Positions 23,231 through 30,658 of a DNA stretch of 33,258 nt are shown here, in pieces (the first letter of the stretch is position 1; the number at the start of each line of letters is the position of its first letter). The DNA comes from a virus, in the IMG/VR virus record IMGVR_UViG_3300031565_000202, positions 1 through 33,258 of that record; one strand, written 5' to 3'. The position numbers and the translations under genes were made by a program. The notes beneath the pieces are model-generated. The model saw only the letters and a list, made by a program, of their open reading frames with translations. It was not told where the DNA came from and ran no database searches.

Positions 23231-24729
23231 GTCACTAAATCTTTACAAAGTTTAGCTGCACTATCAGTATGTCCCGGTTGTGCAATAATCAGATCAGTAT
23301 TATTTGACCCCGTTCCTATTGCTGTCCCTGTTCCTGTAACTGCTACGTTTGTTATATTTGACCACGCATGAGTATCTTCCGTAGTAGGGGGGGCAGATTC
23401 ATAATATCCATAAGAGCCACCTCCTAAATCAATCTTATGAAATATATATCCGTCAGCAGGGCCACCATCTCTTAATACATATATATCGCCAGCTATAAAA
23501 TATCGGCAAGCTCTGAATAATGTTGCGTTTCCTTTTGGTACATAAATTGCTCCTGCTCCTGCAAAGCTATATCCTGATGAACCATTTGCACCATTTTCAG
23601 TACTTGTCAAGTATGTTACCGCAGAGAATCCCCCCATGCCAAATAAATGCAATTGATTGTACATTGCAATTGATTCATCTAATGAAGGCAGGAACCAATC
23701 ATCAAATATCGGAGCTGTATCTTTCACCAGCCTGACAGAAAGATAAAATGTTTTTAAAGCATTGTAAAAATCTAATGCGGCAGAATTATTAAATACTCTT
23801 GCAAAATAACCCCTGTCTCCATCATATTCTGTTGCTGTCCATACAGCAGCTATTAACCCTAATCCATAATAATTAGATGGGGACCAGCCATAACCATTAG
23901 GAAGTAATGTAAATCCATAAGTATCAACTGCCCCTGTATTGGGTGCATCCCAGTGATCAGTACCAACCTCTTTTAATTCACCTCCTGCCACGGCTAATCC
24001 ACCTATCTCTGTAATAAGGTTTTGCCAGTTCGCAAGTGTCGCAACATGCCAGCCGAAAGGCGCAAAACCAGAAGCATTAATCTGTGCCCATGTATATAAT
24101 CCTCCATAGATCGCACGGTTTGATTCGTCGTCATTATAAACTTTTGAGCCCGGATATTTCGAATCATAATTTTTACATGACCATATAAGTGAACCTATTA
24201 TTACTTCACAAAGGCCCGGATCACCGGGATCAACTTCCGGTATATCATCAACAGGACTGTAACCAGTCGGTGATATTTCCCTGCTTCCTATTGTAGTTAT
24301 AATCTCCTGTTCGTATCCATTGATCTGATTTTTGTAAGTGATGACTGATCCTTGTTCAACCCTGATATTTTTCCAACCATCGGAAGTTAATATATAGACT
24401 TCCCGGGTAAGCAGTATTGTTCTGATAGCCTGGACCTGGTTATAGCTGATTTGTCCTGATCCCATTGTTACCTTCCTGGTTCCAATTGTACGATATTCTT
24501 CTCCTTCTGTTATCATATTTATTTCACCCGGACGAAAGAACCAATAGTGCCAGCCATTATACCACCATCTCAAATAGTAACCCTTGCACGCATTTCTGAT
24601 GGGAATTGTTGTTGGCCTGTCAACTATTGTTCCTATCCTGATCGGAAACCCAGCAGCGGTATAGATAATCTCTCCGTCAGCTGTCCGCAAATCAGAATAT
24701 TCAAGTATATGACTTATTCCTACTTTCAT
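23227..24729 (-). CDS. tail protein with FISUMP and DUF1566-like lectin-fold domains
   Basis: The 500-residue protein has an N-terminal attachment domain (about 46-150, with YYLRWWYNGWHYWFF) shared with the 758-residue tail protein. A FISUMP domain spans about 172-337: IGSLIWSCKNYD, YGGLYTWAQI, FGWHVATLANWQNLI, WTATEYDGDRGYFARVF and the closing LSVRLVKD. A DUF1566-like domain is at about 342-410 (DDWFLPSLDESIAMYNQLHL, TSTENG). Both belong to the C-type-lectin fold group that phages use for host binding and that is often targeted by diversity-generating retroelements. It is the best receptor-binding candidate here. It overlaps the next gene by ATGA. Confidence 0.82.
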   Translation of the reverse strand: MKVGISHILEYSDLRTADGEIIYTAAGFPIRIGTIVDRPTTIPIRNACKGYYLRWWYNGWHYWFFRPGEINMITEGEEYRTIGTRKVTMGSGQISYNQVQAIRTILLTREVYILTSDGWKNIRVEQGSVITYKNQINGYEQEIITTIGSREISPTGYSPVDDIPEVDPGDPGLCEVIIGSLIWSCKNYDSKYPGSKVYNDDESNRAIYGGLYTWAQINASGFAPFGWHVATLANWQNLITEIGGLAVAGGELKEVGTDHWDAPNTGAVDTYGFTLLPNGYGWSPSNYYGLGLIAAVWTATEYDGDRGYFARVFNNSAALDFYNALKTFYLSVRLVKDTAPIFDDWFLPSLDESIAMYNQLHLFGMGGFSAVTYLTSTENGANGSSGYSFAGAGAIYVPKGNATLFRACRYFIAGDIYVLRDGGPADGYIFHKIDLGGGSYGYYESAPPTTEDTHAWSNITNVAVTGTGTAIGTGSNNTDLIIAQPGHTDSAAKLCKDLVT

Positions 24730-25238
24730 GAAGTATAAGTGATTGTAGCTCCGTAAATTGCATCGTCAATATCTATTGAGGTAACAATAATAATGTAAAT
24801 ATACAAACTATTATCAATGACTGCCCCCATGATCGAATCGTCCCTGGTATTAACAAATTCATAACACATATCAACCACGTTCAGATCAGACAGTCTAATC
24901 CTTTTTAGACTGTAATGTTCAGCTCCCGCTGCAGCGTTACCCGATACCTTAACACTCGTGACAGTAGCTCCGTGGGGCAAAGAGACAGGAGCACGCATAA
25001 AAACCCCATCCATGTTGGCAGTAAAAGTACCGAGATCGTTTAAAGTAATATCATCAGTATCAGGATGACTACCAACGAAATTAGTGCCGGCGCAGCTCCA
25101 GTATTTTGTTTCACTAACAGCAAGTAATCTCGCCACGGTAGTATATTCCGTTACTCCTGTTGTGATGTTATGAATAAGTAATTTGTCAGTTGGTAAAACT
25201 GTCGCCCGTAGGGCTAAATCGGTTGGAAATATTGCCAT
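24726..25238 (-). CDS. tail-associated protein, 170 aa
   Basis: The N-terminus (LRATVLPTDKLLIHNITTGV followed by EYTTVARLL, about 10-39) resembles the short helical/strand segment found in many phage tail-fibre proteins (TDKLLIHD...G). The rest is a beta-sandwich-like region (THAT-type VSLPHGATVTSVKVSGNAAA, 85-105). It overlaps the lectin-like gene by ATGA and may be a fibre partner or a tail-surface protein. No catalytic motif is visible. Confidence 0.65.
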   Translation of the reverse strand: MAIFPTDLALRATVLPTDKLLIHNITTGVTEYTTVARLLAVSETKYWSCAGTNFVGSHPDTDDITLNDLGTFTANMDGVFMRAPVSLPHGATVTSVKVSGNAAAGAEHYSLKRIRLSDLNVVDMCYEFVNTRDDSIMGAVIDNSLYIYIIIVTSIDIDDAIYGATITYTS

Positions 25239-25250
25239 AATTTCTATTTT

Positions 25251-26222
25251 TTATTCTGGTATTTCAATTTCTGCGGTCATGTGATGTGCCGTTGCTGGGA
25301 TTGTAGTCTCGTCGATAGTCAATGAATTAATAAAGCCTTCCAGTTCATCAGCTGCAACATTGGTTACAATATCAGCCCCTAACTGTGTATTAGCGGAGTT
25401 GTATATTTTCAGTGTCACGATCAATTCAGAAGCTGGAAATACTATAGGAAATTCAGGAAGGATAAAAGATATATCAAATGGTAAGCCTAAAAAATAAACA
25501 GGCTCATCAAATAGATTAAGGAATGGCGCATCGGCAAGAGTTGTCGGAACATATTCATGAAGATTAGATCCTTGTTCCTCACTTCGTACACACTCACCGT
25601 AATACCAAAGTATCTCATCAGACGGCGGCGATATACAACCACCTTCCGGTATCCAGCCTTCCGAACTTCCGTACCAGGCTCCCCTGTATTCAAATGACCA
25701 TTTGCCAGATTTGGTTGTCTCTTTCATTATCTGCGCCGTGTAATCGCCTACTTTTCCCAGTGCGGTATGAATTCTTAGAATACCAGAGACATCAAGGTCA
25801 GCATAACCAAACATGTCAGGGGAAGCAATAACGGTCAATGTCTCAACAATATCATTAATTGTTAATCTGCCTTCAAAGTAATAACCCCCATAGACAGTAT
25901 TATCATTCAGATAAGTAATATTCATTCCAGCGACATAAGGAATATCCGTTGTCAGAATGTCCCCGGCTACATTGGTAATCGTCCCTACATACATCGAATT
26001 GTTTGTCAGGTTATAAACTGCAATAGCATCATCATCTGTTCCGGTGAAAGGCGTTGACGTTGTGATCTCCAAAAATCCTCCATTATCTGCTGTTGCTCCT
26101 ATGAGCCAGTCCTGACGTAATAAACGGAAATTATTTGCTGACTCCGTTGCAACCCATCGGGATATTATCAGCGGGTCCAGCGGTTCAGCGTATTCAGGGG
26201 TGCTAATTAAACTTATGGCCAT
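25251..26222 (-). CDS. tail-associated beta-rich protein, 323 aa
   Basis: The protein begins AISLISTPEYAEPLDPLIIS, has beta-rich modules (about 5-90; 110-200 with FEYRGAWYGSSEGWIPEGGC), and a C-terminal region with ATAHHMTAEIEIPE. Its Trp/Tyr/Gly content and lack of enzyme motifs suit a structural or adhesin role in the tail. It starts 12 bases before the next gene and its start is overlapped by the stop of a 43-residue ORF. No family is recognised. Confidence 0.65.
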   Translation of the reverse strand: MAISLISTPEYAEPLDPLIISRWVATESANNFRLLRQDWLIGATADNGGFLEITTSTPFTGTDDDAIAVYNLTNNSMYVGTITNVAGDILTTDIPYVAGMNITYLNDNTVYGGYYFEGRLTINDIVETLTVIASPDMFGYADLDVSGILRIHTALGKVGDYTAQIMKETTKSGKWSFEYRGAWYGSSEGWIPEGGCISPPSDEILWYYGECVRSEEQGSNLHEYVPTTLADAPFLNLFDEPVYFLGLPFDISFILPEFPIVFPASELIVTLKIYNSANTQLGADIVTNVAADELEGFINSLTIDETTIPATAHHMTAEIEIPE

Positions 26223-26334
26223 TTCGTTTCTTTTTAGTATCTGATATTTTTGTTATCAATTCATTCAGAAATTCAGGGCTTCGCTTTTGCATTATCGCCC
26301 TGATCTTACGTTTTAATTCCAGTGTTAGTGTCAT
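26203..26334 (-). CDS. small basic protein, 43 aa
   Basis: The frame starts MTLTLELKRKIRAIMQKRSP and ends KKKRNGHKFN. It is basic and helical. Its ATG overlaps the stop of the 148-residue gene by ATGA, and its stop lies 20 bases inside the next gene. The coupling supports translation; no function is visible. Confidence 0.5.
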   Translation of the reverse strand: MTLTLELKRKIRAIMQKRSPEFLNELITKISDTKKKRNGHKFN

Positions 26335-26777
26335 AATACCTCCATAGTAATTTTATCAATTGCCGAACCAAATTTTTTATCAATCTTCTCAATAGTCTTT
26401 TTTCGTTCTGTCTCATAAATGTCCACAAATATTTTATTTCTGAATTGTTTATTTCCGTACTTGTTAATGTACCAGGTCACATATTTTGCTTCATTAATCT
26501 TACCTTTTGCCGTGCCGGAACGAAACATATTACGCCTCTGCATCCACTTGTATATGATTTGCCAAAGATTATAATTTTTAGTACTCTTTCGTGGCCCTCT
26601 ACCTCGCTGCAAAACTCCTAACCAGTATGGAACTAATATTCCTGCTCCATCGGCCCGGACTTCAATCTCAAACATCTTCATTATGCTGTCAGAAATCTTG
26701 TTGCCTGAATACATATTCTTTTTAGCTATGTTATCAATCAGTTCTTGGAGCTCCGGCTTAAGATCAATTCCTATCAT
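26331..26777 (-). CDS. tail-completion-like protein, 148 aa
   Basis: The protein starts IGIDLKPELQELIDNIAKKN, has EVRADGAGILVPYWLGVLQR (52-71) and GRGPRKSTKNYNLWQIIYKW (72-91), then basic helices. The pattern of an N-terminal helix, a strand region around YW-GV-Q-GRGPR and a basic C-terminal half is like HK97 gp10-type tail-completion proteins of Bacteroidota phages. Those sit at the neck and join tail to head. It overlaps small ORFs on both sides by ATGA. Call from general pattern and position. Confidence 0.6.
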   Translation of the reverse strand: MIGIDLKPELQELIDNIAKKNMYSGNKISDSIMKMFEIEVRADGAGILVPYWLGVLQRGRGPRKSTKNYNLWQIIYKWMQRRNMFRSGTAKGKINEAKYVTWYINKYGNKQFRNKIFVDIYETERKKTIEKIDKKFGSAIDKITMEVL

Positions 26778-26890
26778 TCTATTATGCCTAATTCAACCAT
26801 TTCATATTCTGTTAATTCCTTTACTTCTTCTGTTTTAATTGGAATATTCCAATTCTCAGACCATGTAATTTTCGTTATTATTACTTCCAT
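26774..26890 (-). CDS. very small acidic protein, 38 aa
   Basis: The frame starts MEVIITKITWSENWNIPIKT and ends MVELGIIE. Its stop overlaps the ATG of the 148-residue gene (ATGA), and it follows another small ORF by four bases. Composition is coding-like (Glu, Ile, Trp). No function visible. Confidence 0.55.
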   Translation of the reverse strand: MEVIITKITWSENWNIPIKTEEVKELTEYEMVELGIIE

Positions 26891-26894
26891 TCAA

Positions 26895-27065
26895 TTAAGT
26901 ATTATTTCTATATTTAACTTCAACTTCAACTTTTTCCCTTCCATCCTCTTCAACAATAAGGATTATAAAATTATCTTTCAGCTCAGTAATATCTCCAGTA
27001 AAAAACTCTTGCCCGATATTTTTTACTTTTGCCATTGGTACATAAACAACCATTATTTCTTTCAT
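26895..27065 (-). CDS. small protein, 56 aa
   Basis: The frame starts MKEIMVVYVPMAKVKNIGQE and is beta-rich, with a strongly acidic and basic C-terminal strand (EEDGREKVEVEVKYRNN). It resembles small SH3-like or OB-like phage proteins in strand pattern, but no motif is diagnostic. It lies between the 154-residue gene and the 38-residue ORF. The leader before the ATG is AT-rich (TTAATTAAAAACCTAAAGCT). Confidence 0.55.
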   Translation of the reverse strand: MKEIMVVYVPMAKVKNIGQEFFTGDITELKDNFIILIVEEDGREKVEVEVKYRNNT

Positions 27066-27109
27066 AGCTTTAGGTTTTTAATTAATTAAATATTATAAGG
27101 TTAAATAAA

Positions 27110-27574
27110 TTATTCATACATCGGGGGGCTTGTAATTGGTAAACAATGTTCATCATTCTTAATCAGAATCCAGTTAATCGGAATCGACCATCCTATCACA
27201 TTAGCATCATATTTTGACTCTAAAACCTTTGAAAGTGTGACCTCTCCTATCTTATGAAATATTCCTGATTCAATTGCTTTATAAATAAATGTTTTGCAAG
27301 TCTTAAGAAGATTCTCTAATACTACCTCATTATGATAAGCCAGGTCTTCTGGTCTGACCTGTTGAAGTATTTCGACTGTAAAGATAGGACATTCTGTTAT
27401 ATTGTTTGATTTGACCTGAAAAATCATCTCATTAGGCTGCACAACGAGACCGATTATATCTGCCGGAATGCTTTCATCTGTTCTTATGTTTGAGAGGTTA
27501 TCCGTCTCGTTAAACACCAACGTACAGCCGGAATTTATTAATAGCGCTTCTATATTGTGAATTAGTGCGTTCAT
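27110..27574 (-). CDS. tail-terminator or connector candidate, 154 aa
   Basis: The N-terminus NALIHNIEALLINSGCTLVF (helix then strand), the central VEILQQVRPEDLAYHNEVVL (68-87) and the C-terminal NVIGWSIPINWILIKND fit a small alpha/beta protein like lambda gpU or similar tail-completion proteins. It overlaps the 216-residue gene by ATGA. Location between terminase and tail genes supports a neck or tail-completion role. This is inference from size, fold pattern and context. Confidence 0.55.
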   Translation of the reverse strand: MNALIHNIEALLINSGCTLVFNETDNLSNIRTDESIPADIIGLVVQPNEMIFQVKSNNITECPIFTVEILQQVRPEDLAYHNEVVLENLLKTCKTFIYKAIESGIFHKIGEVTLSKVLESKYDANVIGWSIPINWILIKNDEHCLPITSPPMYE

Positions 27575-28221
27575 TTCTTGTATTTTGATTTAGCTTCATA
27601 CTGTTCTCTTTCAAGTTTGAAATATCTGTCCTGATAGTCCGCCACCTCTTTAGCGTTCATGAACCGGACAAGACATTCGTTATAAGGGGTTAACAGCACT
27701 TCCGGCACGGTGCACTTCATTGCGTCACGCAAGAAATCCAGGGAGTTAAGTTCTGAAAAGACATTAAGCTTTTCAATACCGGCAGCCAGCTCCACCTTTG
27801 AAGGTTCCCGATACAGGAGTACTTTCTCCTTTTCTGCTATCTCATTTATAAGAGTTACGAAGTGCATAGCGACTGGATATAATTCTTTTGCTTTGCAAGT
27901 TATAACTTTATTTCTAAATAACAATGCTTTTTCTTCATCCCATTTTTCATTCGTGGCAGCAGGATAGTAGTAACCACTTATCATTCTTGTTATTAAATCT
28001 ATATCATTTTCTTCTTCACGTGCCAGAAATAACCGTTGACCATAGCATATATTTTTTGCCATCTCTTCCATTATTTCAGGAACCCTATATGACAAGAATC
28101 TTATCGTTAACCTATAAGGGCAAGGCAATTGAATAAGACCGTCGGCAATTCCGGAATATGTCTCCAGATCATTTGCCATATCCTTTAACGTGAGATATTC
28201 TATATTCTTTATCCTCGCCAT
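27571..28221 (-). CDS. hypothetical protein after terminase, 216 aa
   Basis: The protein is mostly helical: RIKNIEYLTLKDMANDLETY, VPEIMEEMAKNIC (47-59), AREEENDIDLITRMISGYYY, and a charged C-terminus (ADYQDRYFKLEREQYEAKSK). There is no metal or nucleotide motif. It overlaps the terminase stop by 13 bases and the next gene by ATGA. It may be an assembly or head-tail joining protein. No family is recognised. Confidence 0.65.
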   Translation of the reverse strand: MARIKNIEYLTLKDMANDLETYSGIADGLIQLPCPYRLTIRFLSYRVPEIMEEMAKNICYGQRLFLAREEENDIDLITRMISGYYYPAATNEKWDEEKALLFRNKVITCKAKELYPVAMHFVTLINEIAEKEKVLLYREPSKVELAAGIEKLNVFSELNSLDFLRDAMKCTVPEVLLTPYNECLVRFMNAKEVADYQDRYFKLEREQYEAKSKYKK

Positions 28222-29519
28222 TGCTGGTGTGATATTCTTTCCGGTTTTACTTCATAATACATTCGCATAATAAATACATCCAACCAGTCAGGCGAACGAC
28301 CGATATTTTCTTTAATCTTCTCCTTTGGCATGATTCTTAACTTACCATCTTTATCCGCATCGTATGTTTTTAGCATCCCTAATTCTTGTCTGATCATTTC
28401 TATTTCCGTATCAGGTAACTCGCAAGCAATATATATCTGATCCGCTAATTCTGCTAATTTATACCCACATTCTGATTTCAGATTCTGATAGTTTGGGTTG
28501 TTGGGTGACGAATTATTAACAAACCCTGTACATCCTAACTCATCTACGATACCTCCTCCGATTCCATCTTCATCACAAATGATATCTGAAAGCTGAACCT
28601 TATTCCTTACTCTTATTGCGTTAATCGCATTTTTTATGTCAACTGTTGATGATATGTTAAATATTATGAACTCCACTAATCTTAATCCTTCCCATGCTGT
28701 TATGATTGCTCTGTCAGATCCATATCGGGCAATGTCAGCCACTATCTTTGTGCGGCCCTTGGGAACATAAGTATTTGAAAACATATTGTTAATCATCTCA
28801 TATTCGATCATCACAGCCGGATCATCCTCATAATCCCAATTGCCAAACATTAATCTCTCTTTTGTTGATTTGTCTTTTATCCCTTCAAGTTGTTTGCCAT
28901 ATTCAATAACTGTATATGGATTGTCTTTATAAAGGCTTTGGATAAATTTAACATTATCAGGTAATGTTCCATTCTTTGAAGCAAGGTAAAAATTTGTATA
29001 TGTCCAGTTCTTTTTAGGATTTCCGGTTAATGCCATTGTTGCCCTAATTCCTAGTTCACTATTTAAATGCCTATTGATTCTTGTTTTCAGTACATCATAA
29101 GCAAGAAAATGAATCTCCCCAGTCTCTTCTATTGCGCCATCAGTGTATTCAGTAGAACCAAATCTTTCATATAATGGATCTGATGGTAAAAACTTAACAT
29201 CTAATAAATCAATTCGTGAACCATTTTTAAACTCAATGTAATTATACTGACCATTCAATGACCAGTCGTTCCTGGGTATCTGATGCCAATGACAAACCTT
29301 GCACCATGTCAAATAAGTTGATGACATGAGCCTTTTTAATTCTTCTCTGGCAAAAAATGATTTATACCCGGGATATAAATAACAATTGAGGAGTCTTGTT
29401 TCACAAAGCCACCATGATTTTCCACCTCCGGCCCCACCACCAAAGAATACTATATCATATTCTTTTAAAGCCTCCCACGCTTGGTGCTGCTTATTTGTCG
29501 GGCAAATTGTTATCTCCAT
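28209..29519 (-). CDS. terL: terminase large subunit
   Basis: The packaging motor has an N-terminal ATPase: Walker A FGGGAGGGKSW at 26-36 and a Walker B region TDGAIEETGEI at 126-136. The C-terminal nuclease holds KIVADIARYGSDRAII (258-273, Asp262) and SDIICDEDGIGGGIVDEL (311-328, acidic cluster), with another acidic part near the end. At 436 residues (from the ATG at 29519; the frame to 29531 uses TTG) it is of normal size. It drives ATP-dependent DNA entry through the portal and cuts the concatemer. It overlaps terS and the next gene. Confidence 0.95.
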   Translation of the reverse strand: MEITICPTNKQHQAWEALKEYDIVFFGGGAGGGKSWWLCETRLLNCYLYPGYKSFFAREELKRLMSSTYLTWCKVCHWHQIPRNDWSLNGQYNYIEFKNGSRIDLLDVKFLPSDPLYERFGSTEYTDGAIEETGEIHFLAYDVLKTRINRHLNSELGIRATMALTGNPKKNWTYTNFYLASKNGTLPDNVKFIQSLYKDNPYTVIEYGKQLEGIKDKSTKERLMFGNWDYEDDPAVMIEYEMINNMFSNTYVPKGRTKIVADIARYGSDRAIITAWEGLRLVEFIIFNISSTVDIKNAINAIRVRNKVQLSDIICDEDGIGGGIVDELGCTGFVNNSSPNNPNYQNLKSECGYKLAELADQIYIACELPDTEIEMIRQELGMLKTYDADKDGKLRIMPKEKIKENIGRSPDWLDVFIMRMYYEVKPERISHQQWRG

Positions 29520-29988
29520 TTTGCGGGACAATATAATTTATTCCTGTAATTATTTCGCCTGAATGTTTCACATCTGATTTATCTGAAAGCCCCAAATCTC
29601 TTGCTATTATATTCGGATTAAGGAATCCAGCAGCAGCCCCGACGAACTTTTGATTATAGATAATTTCCTTCACGTGCGTTATGACCTTGGAAAAATCTTT
29701 ACTTATTTCATCTTTTTTCCCTTTTAACCCATCTTCAAAATCATTGAAATACAATGTGTTAACATCTAAAAAACAAGTAAGCCCCTGTATTGTGTAAGCT
29801 CTCATTTTTGGCAATTCAATCTTTTTTAATTGTGATCCTCTAAAATCTACTTCCATTAATGGATTCTTCTCACACCATTTAAAATACTCATAAGCCGCCT
29901 CAAGCATCATATTAGGAGTGGTAAATATTTTATCTCTCCCATGTTTAGACCGAAGTTTCCAAAACTGATTATTTATTGGTGCTGCCAT
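29491..29988 (-). CDS. terS: terminase small subunit
   Basis: The 165-residue protein starts AAPINNQFWKLRSKHGRDKI and has FTTPNMMLEAAYEYFKWCEK (22-41), the packaging-type pattern known from Bacteroidota phages, followed by a helical DNA-binding region and VGAAAGFLNPNIIARDLGLS (116-135), a helix-turn-helix-like segment near the C-terminus. It recognises phage DNA and hands it to TerL. Its stop lies inside the terL start region. It is the first gene after the promoter/terminator pair at 29997-30090, so it heads the structural transcript. Confidence 0.9.
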   Translation of the reverse strand: MAAPINNQFWKLRSKHGRDKIFTTPNMMLEAAYEYFKWCEKNPLMEVDFRGSQLKKIELPKMRAYTIQGLTCFLDVNTLYFNDFEDGLKGKKDEISKDFSKVITHVKEIIYNQKFVGAAAGFLNPNIIARDLGLSDKSDVKHSGEIITGINYIVPQNGDNNLPDK

Positions 29989-29996
29989 TTTCTTAA

Positions 29997-30032
29997 TTTA
30001 AAAAGCGGGCCAGCATCAGAGACTGGACCCGC
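29997..30032 (-). terminator. intrinsic terminator just before terS
   Basis: On the minus strand GCGGGTCCAG pairs with CTGGCCCGC (one bulged T) across a 9-base loop and is followed by TTTTTAAATT. It ends nine bases before the terS ATG, so transcription from the early genes should be reduced here. It also lies downstream of the promoter-like sequence at 30059-30090. Confidence 0.85.
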
Positions 30033-30058
30033 CTCCCTAACTAAACCTATGAAAAGCG

Positions 30059-30090
30059 TAAAATTAAATTATTTTTAATTACAAAGCAAA
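30059..30090 (-). promoter_or_regulatory. Bacteroidota-type promoter candidate upstream of terS
   Basis: On the minus strand TTTG (30087-30090) and TAATTTTA (30059-30066, one mismatch to TAnnTTTG) are separated by 20 bases, the spacing of Bacteroidota promoters. The start of transcription would be near 30051. The terminator hairpin would then be inside the leader before terS, so the late genes could be controlled by antitermination. Confidence 0.5.
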
Positions 30091-30095
30091 TTTAT

Positions 30096-30209
30096 TTACC
30101 TGAATTTGCTATTTAACCATTCCATCAATCTCGGGATGCCTAATACAAGGATCAAGACAATGCAAATTGTTATTATTCCGGATATTCCCAGGTTGTGTAA
30201 TTCTTCCAT
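30096..30209 (-). CDS. very small membrane protein, 37 aa
   Basis: The frame starts MEELHNLGISGIITICIVLI and contains one hydrophobic helix (about 9-26) with a basic tail (LNSKFR). It follows the 58-residue gene by three bases. Single-helix micro-proteins are common in phages and often act on host membranes. No family is recognised. Confidence 0.55.
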   Translation of the reverse strand: MEELHNLGISGIITICIVLILVLGIPRLMEWLNSKFR

Positions 30210-30212
30210 AGC

Positions 30213-30389
30213 TTATTTCTTTATATTTTTTCCCCAGTATTCATAAACTTCGTTAAGAGTCAAATATATTTCTTTATCATCGTCCCAAAAAGCAATCTCT
30301 GTACTACTCCTTTGTGTTTGATCAAATATGTTGTCTACTAAAAGCCACAATATAAACTTTTCAGGATAACTTTGTTTTTCTCTTTTCAT
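30213..30389 (-). CDS. small protein, 58 aa
   Basis: The frame starts MKREKQSYPEKFILWLLVDN and has EIAFWDDDKEIYLTLNEVYE, ending YWGKNIKK. It is a mixed alpha/beta, strongly charged protein with several Trp residues. The leader (AATAAG before ATG) matches neighbouring early genes. No function visible. Confidence 0.6.
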   Translation of the reverse strand: MKREKQSYPEKFILWLLVDNIFDQTQRSSTEIAFWDDDKEIYLTLNEVYEYWGKNIKK

Positions 30390-30415
30390 CTTATTACATT
30401 TTTTTGGTCACACAT

Positions 30416-30634
30416 CTAATAACCCTCCCAGCGGGGTAATATTATTTTACTATAATCATAAATTTTCTTATAAAACTGACAAGCCCCTTTACATTTTACA
30501 TTTTTAGCTTTATTGCAATCACAAGAAGTCAATAAAGTACATAGAAATTTACCTGTAATTATATTACCAATCCAATTATGATACATACAATTTTCAATAG
30601 ACTCAATTTCCCTTTCTAATCTGTTTCTTTTCAT
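30416..30634 (-). CDS. Cys-rich small protein, 72 aa
   Basis: The protein has six Cys residues (CMYH, CTLLTSCDC, CKGAC) in its first two thirds and a basic start (KRNRLEREIESIE). Their spacing suggests a zinc- or disulphide-bound fold. It ends KIILPRWEGY. The leader carries AATTAAATAACAACTAA before the ATG, one of the repeated early leaders. Function unknown. Confidence 0.7.
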   Translation of the reverse strand: MKRNRLEREIESIENCMYHNWIGNIITGKFLCTLLTSCDCNKAKNVKCKGACQFYKKIYDYSKIILPRWEGY

Positions 30635-30658
30635 TTTAGTTGTTATTTAATTAGATTA

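Noticed and set aside
23227-24729. Complete diversity-generating retroelement
   Set aside because: Only a plausible target fold is present. No reverse transcriptase, accessory gene or template repeat was seen in the window.
26745-27089. Plus-strand 114-codon frame in the apparent gap between tail genes
   Set aside because: It is rich in Ser, Phe and Ile as expected for an antisense frame. Two minus-strand ORFs (26774-26890, 26895-27065) with coupled starts fill the same gap.
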